From the NCBI GenBank assembly GCA_032717465.1, contig JAVRFU010000174.1, positions 1 to 64,000 on the forward strand: 64,000 nt of DNA. The letters run 5' to 3'. Source of the stretch: Coenobita brevimanus. Taxonomy: Eukaryota > Arthropoda > Malacostraca > Decapoda > Coenobitidae. Positions 11,978 to 20,569 of the stretch are shown here, piece after piece (the first letter of the stretch is position 1; each line of letters opens with the position of its first letter). A program made the position numbers and the translations under genes. Below the pieces are notes generated by a model. That model searched no databases, had not been told where the DNA came from, and worked only from the letters and a program-made list of their open reading frames with translations.

Positions 11978-14900
11978 CTACTCATCTGTGATGACCTTGA
12001 TTAGGTTTTCCTTGTTTCTGGAACTGGCAAGGAACTTTCTCCATTGTTTGATGGTATGGCCAGGTGAGATGCTCTTGAACTGGGTAGATTCAGACTCACC
12101 TCGCCGAACTCTTTCAGCAGCTTTGATTGAATTTTCTTGGTACACATGGAATACAACATCAATGCGTGGAGAATCATCACCTTCTGCAATTACAATGGAA
12201 AGAGCATGGTCAGCAACTTCAGCAAAGGTTTTATGGGTGCCTCTTATTTTCTGGATCAGGGCCATACCATCAATAAGACAAGCAGCTTTCCCTGGCACAC
12301 ATTCCGCTGGACAGACATTCTTCTGTAGCTCTTTGGCCAGTGCAGCTTTATTTGTCTTTCTGAGGCTACCATCTGCTGTTGCTAGGGACCATGGAAGAGG
12401 GCCTAGTGGGTACTGAAAAACCTCCTGCAGATTCAAACTTCTGCTCTGAGCAATGAGTACCATGTGAGCAAATAGATTTCGGTCAGCTTTCATGATTACT
12501 TCCTTTGGAGTGTTGCTATTTGTCTTCTTTTTCTTGTTCAAGTTGGCGAATGTCTTCAGGTTCAGTTTGGGCAGAGGGTCGTGGAATTTCTTGACTGGTG
12601 GACTGCTTTGTAGCCTTTCCTCTCTGAAATTTTGATATGCTCTTTGTCCTAATTGTCTTGCTTCGAGAAGGTCTGTTTCAATATCTTTTGGAGCCACACA
12701 TCCACTTGACAAGCAAACAAGATCCATTTGTTCAGTACTGACAGGATTGATCCAGCTATTGTCCAGAATCTCCATCAACCTCTTGACATCTTCTTCATCT
12801 TTGAGGATTCTTGTTTTTTGAAGATCTTTGTGCATACTGTTTGGTTGATCCATGTCCAATGCATATTTCAGGGTTCTAAGATATGAGCTATGATACTCTG
12901 CAGTCAAGTAGTAAAGGTTAACTGCTGCTGGCTTTAGACTGAAGCCTTTTGTACCGCCAGCTGTCTGAGTGTCTCTGTTAATCGTCTCCTCCACAGCCTG
13001 GTCAACTGGAACCTTTCCAAATGTATTTTCAGTTCCAAGCTGTATAGACAAACCTCCTGCCTTCAAATACTCATAGACATCGGGATTTTCTGTGGGAAGA
13101 TGTGACATTTCAGCATAGTAGCATGAGACGTATCTGGCGTAGTTAATGTTATCATAACTGAAGCACCAGGGTATCATAGCCTGGATTGCTGCCAGGTGCA
13201 GGTGCCAATCTCCTTCACGAGAGGCTCTCACGAAATTCAACACAATCTCCACCATTTCAACATAACTCATCCAGAAGCAGGCCAAAGGACCACACTTACT
13301 GCGAAGATGTTCTTTGAACTTGTCAAACAGTTCAGCTATCACTTGGAAAGAAGGAGACTGGATGAGCTCTGTGAAAGAAGTCTGGCACAGGTTTGCAGAC
13401 ATGGTTTCAATCTCAACCACCAATGACTGAAGATGATGTGCACTCTCACTATGATGCTCCTCACACCAGGATGGGAATTCTCTCCAAACCAGGCGCATCA
13501 AAGCTTCATACAGAAGCTTATGAAGTCGAATGGCACGGTTGTATTTGCGTCCTTCCAACACACCAGAAATGGATCCCTCTGCAATGACACCTGACTCGAT
13601 GCAAAGGTCTTGTAGTCCTGCATCAGAGAAACGCTTCCCAATCACTGCCATTAATGTGCATATTGTATGGAATGCCCCAAGTCGTGGTACAATGTGCGAA
13701 AACGTGTCCTTGTGCTTCCACAATATCTCAGTGACCTTTGCATATATCGCTTGGTCACACACTACGACAATGCTTTTGAGCTCCAAAGTATTCCTGATCT
13801 TCTGCGAATGAATCACAACTTCATGGATAGTGGACATTTCAGTAGCTGGAGCATTGATGGTGGGTAGATATGCCACAGTATTTTGAGAAACTTCTTCATT
13901 ATCTCTGGTAGCAATATTGAACCCTGTCCATCCAGGTACTGGGTTCTCTTGACTACTGGCAGTATGCAATCTAGCCAAGATCCAAATCAAATTATTCTTC
14001 TGGGCTTGCTGTACTACCTCCTTATAGTGTAACGCAATATGCAGTCTTGATGGTGGTCCTACCCGTTCACCAGCATTGTATGGAGGTAGAATGATAGGAT
14101 TTGCATCAAGGGTCCTCTTCTTTACAACAGGTTTGGGTAGAGCTTTCCTAGGAGGATGTGGTCCATACACTCTGGGTTGCACTGCTATGCCATTTACTCG
14201 ATGAGATGTACCTCCCCCACTCAAGGTTTCTTCCAACCGGTCTATGTTGTCCCAGCCTAGGGTCGTTGGGATGAGTGGCTGGAGCTGCTCAGGTATGGCT
14301 ACACTTTCATCTCCTTGGGACTCAAGTTTCTGAATACATAATGCAGTTTCCAACTCCTCAACTTGCGTGTAGGACACACCATGCCCAAGACGATTAATCA
14401 TCCTAATGAGTTCTACTGAGCCTGTGAAGGCCTTGGTAGCATATGGCAGCATTAGATGTTTTGGTGGCTTCAGCTGTCCTCGGGTCACCCCATAGACAAT
14501 ATCTTGGCCTACAGATTCAATGAGGCGCTGAATTCTTGGAGAAAGGGAAGCTTCATCCTGAGGCCCTGCTATTAAGTGTTGCAAGAATCCCTTTAGGTTG
14601 CCTGGAATAAAAGCTGAAGAATTGTTCAGTTCTGATGCAAGTGGGGGCCAAGATATGGACACACTATGCTTTTTTATCGAATTATGAAGCAAGTGAGCTG
14701 ACTTTTTCAAGAGTCCTTCAATGTCGCATTTTGATTCCAGGTCCTCTACTGTGTCCATCAGAATGACATTTTGCTTGACTAGTGCATTTCGGGACAAGTT
14801 ATCAGGGTACACCAGGACTTTTCTCTTTGCATCTTGTACAAAATGCAGACTCTCTCCAAATTCTGTCTCAAGATATCTTCTGACATGTTTCTTTGTAGAA

Positions 14901-15730
14901 TCTTCCACCTTATGAACTCCCTCATGTAGCATCCAGCAGGTCAGTTTTGTCGTAAGCTCAGTCAGCTTAATTACCCTGGGGTTTTCAAAAACATCTTCTC
15001 TGATATAGGCAAACAACTTCTGAAAGGATTCCTTCATTACACCTGGATATTCTTCTAAGTCTGTTTCTATGGGAATCACCTGTGGCCTTGTTCTGGTATA
15101 GCTTCTGTAGCATGATCTATGATAGTGGCCATCTGCTGCTACTAAAGCCCTTGCCAATAAGGCTAGGATCCTGCTGTCTTGCTTGGAAATTGCTGTGTTC
15201 CTAAGAGTATCATCTGACCGTAGCTCAACACATTGTGTAAGTCGCTCCCTTGTCCGGCTGCCTGGCATAAATTTGTCCTTTTCACATATGATACAGACCT
15301 TGCTGTATATTCTAGACTCTTCAGATACTGTCATTGATCTCCTCTGGAGTCTTTTTCGTTCAAATTTTTCCTTGTCACTGGATGCCTGTTCTGTACTTTG
15401 TTTCGATTGAAGGTCCCTTTTCATTGTGAACAGACTTCTACATTTCCTATGGTAGTGAATTTTTGGAATGATGCCCTCTGGAGTTTCTTGGGCAATGTTT
15501 AGAATTGGTAGATGTTTCTTTATTTGTGCTGCCTTAAGAAGTGTGCTCCATGAGTTCATGTCCCTCAAACAAGAGAGATTCAGGGTCAGTTTTTCATCAC
15601 AAGTACTGCTATGTATAATGCATTCTGGTACAGTTTTTGCACGCGTTGAAGGACCCGGTCCATCTTGAGCATTATCACCACCACCATAACTTGACGCTTG
15701 ACTTACATCCAATGTCCTTTCACTTTCCAT
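11978..15730 (-). CDS. Large transposon protein: paired zinc modules plus start of FEN-like nuclease
   Basis: An open frame of 1250 codons. Near the N-terminus are two similar cysteine/histidine modules: Cys37, Cys44 and Cys54 with 'HYHRKC' (92-97), and Cys146, Cys149 and Cys167 with 'GHYHRSC' (201-207). This looks like a duplicated zinc-binding unit. The middle ~900 residues contain 'VVCDQAIYAK' and 'RLGAFHT', where a transposase-like RNase H fold could lie; I cannot confirm a DDE triad. From residue about 1151, 'LIDGMALIQ' and 'RIDVVFHVY' match the first two acidic motifs of XPG/FEN1-type (PIN superfamily) nucleases. The frame ends at TAG (11978-11980), and the nuclease resumes in the same frame beyond it. 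The presumed role is element mobility in the nucleus. An AG acceptor-like site lies just upstream of the start Met, so a 5' non-coding exon is possible. Confidence 0.75.
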   Translation of the reverse strand: MESERTLDVSQASSYGGGDNAQDGPGPSTRAKTVPECIIHSSTCDEKLTLNLSCLRDMNSWSTLLKAAQIKKHLPILNIAQETPEGIIPKIHYHRKCRSLFTMKRDLQSKQSTEQASSDKEKFERKRLQRRSMTVSEESRIYSKVCIICEKDKFMPGSRTRERLTQCVELRSDDTLRNTAISKQDSRILALLARALVAADGHYHRSCYRSYTRTRPQVIPIETDLEEYPGVMKESFQKLFAYIREDVFENPRVIKLTELTTKLTCWMLHEGVHKVEDSTKKHVRRYLETEFGESLHFVQDAKRKVLVYPDNLSRNALVKQNVILMDTVEDLESKCDIEGLLKKSAHLLHNSIKKHSVSISWPPLASELNNSSAFIPGNLKGFLQHLIAGPQDEASLSPRIQRLIESVGQDIVYGVTRGQLKPPKHLMLPYATKAFTGSVELIRMINRLGHGVSYTQVEELETALCIQKLESQGDESVAIPEQLQPLIPTTLGWDNIDRLEETLSGGGTSHRVNGIAVQPRVYGPHPPRKALPKPVVKKRTLDANPIILPPYNAGERVGPPSRLHIALHYKEVVQQAQKNNLIWILARLHTASSQENPVPGWTGFNIATRDNEEVSQNTVAYLPTINAPATEMSTIHEVVIHSQKIRNTLELKSIVVVCDQAIYAKVTEILWKHKDTFSHIVPRLGAFHTICTLMAVIGKRFSDAGLQDLCIESGVIAEGSISGVLEGRKYNRAIRLHKLLYEALMRLVWREFPSWCEEHHSESAHHLQSLVVEIETMSANLCQTSFTELIQSPSFQVIAELFDKFKEHLRSKCGPLACFWMSYVEMVEIVLNFVRASREGDWHLHLAAIQAMIPWCFSYDNINYARYVSCYYAEMSHLPTENPDVYEYLKAGGLSIQLGTENTFGKVPVDQAVEETINRDTQTAGGTKGFSLKPAAVNLYYLTAEYHSSYLRTLKYALDMDQPNSMHKDLQKTRILKDEEDVKRLMEILDNSWINPVSTEQMDLVCLSSGCVAPKDIETDLLEARQLGQRAYQNFREERLQSSPPVKKFHDPLPKLNLKTFANLNKKKKTNSNTPKEVIMKADRNLFAHMVLIAQSRSLNLQEVFQYPLGPLPWSLATADGSLRKTNKAALAKELQKNVCPAECVPGKAACLIDGMALIQKIRGTHKTFAEVADHALSIVIAEGDDSPRIDVVFHVYQENSIKAAERVRRGESESTQFKSISPGHTIKQWRKFLASSRNKENLIKVITDE

Positions 15731-16109
15731 TTCTACAGCTAAGCATGCAAGCTACCTGAAAGTGAAAGATACAAATTAGTTGTACATTCTCAGTTTAGCA
15801 ACTATACGTTGAAAGCACCGAGTATCTGGAAGTATCTATAATCAACATTTTGAATTTTTCCAGTCAAATAAGGATGGCCGACTCTCTTAGGCATTTGTAG
15901 TGGCCACCAGGGACTAGGAAATACTCCATAACATAAGTTTAAACACCAAGATCATGTTTCTACCTGTAGTAAAAGTAGTTATAGACCCTTATCAGTTAAG
16001 GGGGCGGCCATTTTTATATGGCCAATTACTCATAAAAAGCTACTCATCTGCGACTGCTATCATATCAAATTTTTAATCAAGGACATGAGGGAATTAAAAA
16101 ATATCAGTT
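15731..16109. other. 5' subterminal region of the transposon gene
   Basis: Non-coding sequence between the start codon and the right terminal repeat. On the minus strand it has a pyrimidine run ending in CAG about 28 bases before the start codon, which could be a splice acceptor. The element promoter should lie here, but I recognise no core motif. Confidence 0.45.
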
Positions 16110-16155
16110 AGAATTTGCCCCACCAGATGGTACCGATATCGACCCAGGCTCATGG
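16110..16155 (-). repeat. Right terminal inverted repeat
   Basis: On the minus strand it reads CCATGAGCCTGG, then ATCGGTACCATCTGG and a GGGGCAAA word. It pairs with 10266-10321. Confidence 0.75.
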
Positions 16156-17447
16156 ACTACTTTAGGGGTATAAGTCTGTTGAGTGTTGTAGGTAAGGTGT
16201 ATGGTAGAGTGTTAATTATGAGAGTTAGAGAGGGTACAGAGGGAGTGATTAGTGATGAGCAGTGTGGCTTTAGGAGAGGGAGGGGATGCGTTGATCAGGT
16301 GTTTGCTGTGAGACAAGTGTGTGAAAAGTATTTAACGAAAGGCAAGGATGTGTTTTGGGCATTTATGGATTTAGAGAAAGCGTATGATAGAATTGATAGG
16401 GAGGCTTTGTGGACTGTTTTAAGATTGTATGGACTTGATGGTAGGTTACTAAAAAGGGTGAAAAGTTTTTATGTAAATAGTAGAGCGTGTGTAAGAGTGG
16501 GAAATGCTGTGAGTGATTGGTTTCCCGTGAGAGTGGGGCTGTGACATGGATGTGTGATGTCGCCTTGGTTGTTTAATATTTACATGGATGGTGTTGTAAG
16601 GGAGGTTAATGCAAGAGTTTTAGGTGGTCTGAGTCTGGTAAATGTTGATGGTGGAGAGTGGAATGTGAAGCAGCTGCTGTTTGCAGATGATACTGCACTG
16701 GTGACTGATTCAGAGGAGAGATTGAGACAGTTGGTAGAGGAGTTTGGAAGGGTGTGTGAAAGGAGGAAATTGAAAGTAAATGAGAATAAGAGTAAAGTGA
16801 TGAAGTGTACGAGGTTGATAGATGGTAGGGGGATGAATATAGTTTTGAATGGTGAGTTGCTTGAGGAGGTAGATTGTTTTAAATAACTAGGGTCACATGT
16901 TGCTGTGGATGGAAGAATAGATGCAGAAGTGAAGTTTAGAATAAATGAAGTAGGAAAGGTGATGGGAGGAATGAAAAAAGTGTTTAAATGTCGTTCGCTT
17001 AGAATGGATGTAAAGAGAAGGCTGTATGAGGGTGTTGTGGTACCGACTGCATTATATGGGGCTGAAACATGGAATATGGGTGTAGCAGAGAGGAAAAGTT
17101 TGAATGTAATGGAGATGAGGTGTCTGAGGAGTATGTGTGGAGTGACGCGTATGGATCGGGTGCGAAATGATGAAGTGCGAAGGAGAACTGGAGTTGTTCG
17201 GGAGATGGCTGGTAGAGTTGAGCAGAGGGTGTTGCGATGGTTTGGGCATATGGAGAGAATGGATAATGAGCGATTGGTGAAAAAGATAACTAGATCTGAT
17301 GTGAGAGGTGTAAGGCTGAGAGGAAGACCACGAATAGGATGGATGGACAGTGTGAAGAGAGCGCTGGATGCAAGAGGGATGTCTGTTGAGCAAGGAAGAG
17401 TGGCTGTGCGTGACAGAAATAAATGGAGAGAAATTGTGAATGAATAA
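16156..17447 (+). pseudogene. LINE-B reverse transcriptase, C-terminal part
   Basis: This continues the LINE-B protein cut at 10265. It has 'FRGISLLSVVGKVYG', 'AFMDLEKAYDRID' (palm motif A), 'SPWLFNIYMDG', 'LLFADDTALV' (catalytic FADD) and the C-terminal 'LRWFGHMERM' region, ending at 'WREIVNE'. Two in-frame stops break it: a TGA near 16542 where the family has Arg or Gln before 'GCVMSP', and a TAA near 16884 where 'YLG' is expected. Both are single-base changes, so decay is modest. Confidence 0.85.
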
Positions 17448-17776
17448 GTGATGACGCAGCCCTGAGGGGATATTCTCCCGCATTTGGTCTGATCAGCTAG
17501 TCAGGTCAGGTGCGGGTAAGGGGATGGGTCTGTTATGATGTGGCAGGGGTAAACCAGTTCTGCTGTCGGGCCCTGCTGCGGATGTCACTGATTGCATTGC
17601 GCAGTTGACCCTTGTGCGGTGTGGTGCGGTGAGGATCTGTCCGTTCTCCCCTTTGGGGCTAAGATGCGAATGAATGTGTTTGAATGGATGAGTAAATGGA
17701 GAGTGTGTCGTCCTGTCTCGGCTACCTCCCTTTCCTTGGGGGAAGCAGCCTAGGTATATAGATAGATAGATAGTCT
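17448..17776 (+). mobile_element. LINE-B 3' untranslated region and (ATAG)n tail
   Basis: About 300 bp follow the LINE-B stop and end in ATAGATAGATAG at 17757-17773. This is longer than the 3' end of family A, whose stop lies almost at the tail. Both families end in the same tetranucleotide. Confidence 0.65.
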
Positions 17777-18112
17777 TTTAGAAAAAATAATTGTGCCAAG
17801 ACCTTGTTAGGCAATGGCAGGTAGGTTGCTCAGTTCAGGTAGGAGTGATAAAGTCTAAAATTGTTCTAAAAAATATAAATAAAGAAATTAATAAAATAAA
17901 GGAACTCAGTATTGCCCTAAAGCTAGTTTGGCAGTTTCACAATCTTTTTTCATTAGTCTTAGATACAGTAGGTCGTTGTTACATGTCATGGGTATGTTTC
18001 ATAATACCACAATTTTTTTTTAAATTTAACTATTTATGTCAACTGGGTGAAATTGGTAAGTCAGCTTTAATAGTGGCAGTGGAACTTTTAACAGTCAGTA
18101 ATTTTTCTCTCG
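17777..18112. other. No gene recognised
   Basis: AT-rich spacer of about 335 bp between two LINE tails. No domain or RNA gene is seen. Confidence 0.4.
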
Positions 18113-18733
18113 TCTATCTATCTATCTATCTATCTATAGCCCGACGCCCTAATCCCGCAAAGGGTGGCCGCAGACAAAATGCCTCCAAGTCACTCTGTCT
18201 CCCACCATTTGACTACCCTCCCCCCAACTCACCCCCCCTCCCTCATATACCTCTCAACTCCATCCCTCCACCTCATCCTCGGTCTACCCCTCCCTCTCCC
18301 TCCCTCCACCTTACCTACATACATCCTCTTAGTCAGTCGTTCATTCTCCATTCTCTTCACATGTCCAAACCACCTCAGTGTATTTCTCCTAATCTTCTCA
18401 ACCACATCCACATCTACCCCACAACGTTCCTTCACTTCTTCATTCGTCAACCTGTCCCTCCACGTCACTCCACATGCTCCTCTCAAGTAACTCATTTCCA
18501 CTACTCTCACTCTTGACTTGTTCCCCTCTTGCAAGGTCCACGTCTCGCTTCCATACGTCAGGGTAGGGATCACAATACTGTACTATCATGCAGTGACTTC
18601 TTAACTTCCATACTCACCTCCCTATTTCTCATCACTGCTTTCAGTGTACCAACAACCTTCCTTCCCTGCTGTACCCTTTCACGTACTTCATCCCCCACAG
18701 TTCCATCCTTACTCATCACACTACCCAAGTACT
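18113..18733 (-). mobile_element. RTE-like LINE A2, 3' part (split by LINE-P)
   Basis: On the minus strand, 18229-18573 encodes the C-terminal region 'MIPTLTYGSETWTLQ' through 'RWFGHVKRM' to 'DGVERYMREGG'. The 3' terminus is the A2 type ('GGGCGTCGGGCTATAG') followed by (ATAG)n at 18115-18138. The element continues at 20570 beyond an inserted LINE-P. Confidence 0.85.
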
Positions 18734-19415
18734 CACTGGTGAACAGTGAGGATATTAAAGATGCATGGAGAGAGCATTATAACCGGTTGTTGAATGAGGA
18801 GTTTGACTGGGACAGGGAAGGTTTGGAGCCAGCAGATCCAGTGTCTGGCCCTTGGCCTTTGATTGATACTGCTACTGTGAGTGAGGCAATAGGCAGGATG
18901 AGGGTGGGGAAGGCAGCAGGTGTGTCTGGGTTGACTGCCGAAATGTTGAAGGCCTCAGGCGATATAGGGGTGAGTTTAGTCACTGACCTGATAAATAGGA
19001 TTATTTGTGAGTGTGTTGTCCCAGATGATTGGCTGAAGAGTGTAATTGTAAATGTGTATAAAGGGAAGGGTGATGCCCTGGAAAGAGGAAATTATAGAGG
19101 TATAAAGCTTTTAGATCAGATAATGAAGGTAATGAAGAGAGTTTTAGAAGGTATGATTAGCGAAAGAGTGAATATTAATGAGATGCAGTTTGGGTTTATG
19201 CCAGGTAGGGGGACCACTGATGCCATATTCATTGTTCGACAGCTTCAGGAAAAATATATTGGTAGGAGAAGGGATCTTTATTTTGTTTTTGTTGATTTGG
19301 AAAAGGCCTTTGACAGAGTCCCTAGAGAGGTGGTGAAGTGGGCAATGAGAAAGCTTGGCTTGGAGGAGTAGCTGGTTAGGGTGGTTATAGCCATGTATGT
19401 GGGTGCTCACACCCG

Positions 19416-20504
19416 GTGAGAGTGAATGGAGATTTGAGTGATGAGTTTTCTGTGAATGTTGGTGTGCATCAGGGGTCAGTCTTGAGTCCCATGTTGTTTA
19501 TCATGGTACTTGAAGCCCTTTCACGTGACTTTAGAAACGGACTCCCGTGGGAGTTGTTGTATGCTGATGATTTGGTGTTGATTGCAGAGAATGAACGGGA
19601 GGCGGAGGAAAGGTTTAGGAAGTGGAGAGATGGTATGGGGCAAAAGGGTTTAAGGGTAAATGCAGATAAAACAAAAGTGATGATATCTAGGGTTGGTGGC
19701 GGTACTGTCAAAGACGAGGGAGAGTGGCCATGTGCAGTTTGCCACAAGGGCGTGGGAAGTAATTCCATCTTGTGCGGTGTGTGTGATAAATGGGTGCATA
19801 AGAGATGTAGTGGTATCAGAGGTAGACTGCGAGATAATGCTGATTTTATGTGTACGGCGTGCCGGGGTGAGCAGGTGGAGATCGTCAGACGTGAAAGGAT
19901 TGAACTTGCTGGTGAATCTCTTGAGTGTGTGGAAGAGTTTTGTTATTTGGGAGACATGTTGTGTACTGGAGGTGGGGCTGGAGGTAGCTCTGTGGCTAGG
20001 GTGAGAAGTGGTTGGAAGAAGTTCAGGGAGCTCTTGCCTCTCCTGACATTGAGAGGGCTCTCCCTACATGCTAAGGGGTCTTTGTATGCAGCATGTGTTA
20101 GGAGTGTAATGCTGTATGGCAGTGAGACCTGGGCAGTGAAGGAGGAAGACATTCGCCGGCTCAGACGTACAGAAATGACAATGATTAGGTGGATGTGCAG
20201 TGCATCCCTGCGTCCAAGGCCTGGAGGGGCTGGGTTTACAATGGAAGAGTTGAGAGGTAGGATGGGACTGGAGTGTATTGGTGTTGTGATGAGGAGAGGT
20301 AGATTGAGGTGGTTTGGACATGTGGAGAGGATGGGGGATGATAATTGGGTGAGGAAGGTGAGAAGTGTTAATATTGGGGGTGGGGTTATGAGGGGTAGAC
20401 CGAGAAAGACATGGGACGAGGTCATTAAGTGTGACCTTAGGGTTAAGGGACTGAACAGGGAGGCTGCAATGGATCATGCAGCGTGGAGAGCCGCCATTAG
20501 GTGA
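19416..20504 (+). CDS. LINE-P reverse transcriptase C-terminal half with PHD-like finger
   Basis: 362 codons. Residues 17-31 are the 'VHQGSVLSP' motif and 49-52 are YADD. Residues 106-149 form a C4HC3 pattern (C106-x2-C109-x10-C120-x2-C123-x4-H128-x2-C131-x14-C146-x2-C149), the spacing of a PHD finger. The thumb-like segment 'ERIELAGESLECVEEFCYLGD' region follows, then the 'SETWAVKEED' and 'RWFGHVERM' C-terminal block. A PHD finger usually reads histone tails; here it might help target chromatin, which is an inference. The first Met is probably not the native start, because the frame continues an upstream reverse transcriptase. Confidence 0.8.
   Translation: MRVNGDLSDEFSVNVGVHQGSVLSPMLFIMVLEALSRDFRNGLPWELLYADDLVLIAENEREAEERFRKWRDGMGQKGLRVNADKTKVMISRVGGGTVKDEGEWPCAVCHKGVGSNSILCGVCDKWVHKRCSGIRGRLRDNADFMCTACRGEQVEIVRRERIELAGESLECVEEFCYLGDMLCTGGGAGGSSVARVRSGWKKFRELLPLLTLRGLSLHAKGSLYAACVRSVMLYGSETWAVKEEDIRRLRRTEMTMIRWMCSASLRPRPGGAGFTMEELRGRMGLECIGVVMRRGRLRWFGHVERMGDDNWVRKVRSVNIGGGVMRGRPRKTWDEVIKCDLRVKGLNREAAMDHAAWRAAIR
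19731..19862 (+). other. PHD-like C4HC3 zinc finger inside the LINE-P reverse transcriptase
   Basis: All eight zinc ligands are present, with the Trp-Val two residues before the His as in PHD fingers. The second LINE-P copy keeps it at about 49205-49336. It sits between the catalytic palm and the C-terminal domain. Confidence 0.75.
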
Positions 20505-20569
20505 CCAAGGCCGACACATGCAAGCATGTTGGAGCCTTTAAAAACGAAACGAAACAAAAAAACGAAACG

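Larger units (their letters stand above)
10266..16155 (-). mobile_element. 5.9-kb DNA transposon with XPG/FEN1-like nuclease
   Basis: The ends are inverted repeats starting CCTTGAGCCTGG on the left and CCATGAGCCTGG on the right (read inward). Both continue to a shared ATCGGTACCATCTGG block and a GGGGCAA block within about 55 bp. The left copy carries roughly 8 extra bases. The element interrupts LINE-B and is flanked by an 11-12 bp direct repeat. Its single long gene runs on the minus strand. Of named superfamilies, Academ (the XPG-encoding lineage) is the closest I know, but Academ insertions are usually described with 3-4 bp duplications, so the assignment is open. Confidence 0.8.
18734..20569 (+). 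mobile_element. LINE-P, 5'-truncated, inserted in LINE A2
   Basis: Frames at 18734-19368 and 19416-20504 encode the reverse transcriptase of a second LINE family. Motifs are 'FVDLEKAFDRVP' (palm motif A), 'GVHQGSVLSPMLF' and 'LLYADDLVLI' (catalytic YADD). The two frames are separated by a TAG where the other copy has Trp ('EEWLVR') and by a small shift near 19412. The ORF ends with 'AAWRAAIR', followed by a ~65-bp tail and an (ACGAA)n-like run. It carries an unusual PHD-like finger (see 19731-19862). The insertion replaced 9-13 bp of the A2 target. Confidence 0.85.

Noticed and set aside
10989..15730. A domesticated host nuclease gene
   Set aside because: It is enclosed by matching inverted ends with a target duplication inside a LINE, and carries a stop and a frameshift.
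17052..17483. Minus-strand frames over LINE-B and LINE-P (also 19943-20425 and 49124-49900)
   Set aside because: Antisense shadows of the reverse transcriptase frames, with no motif of their own.
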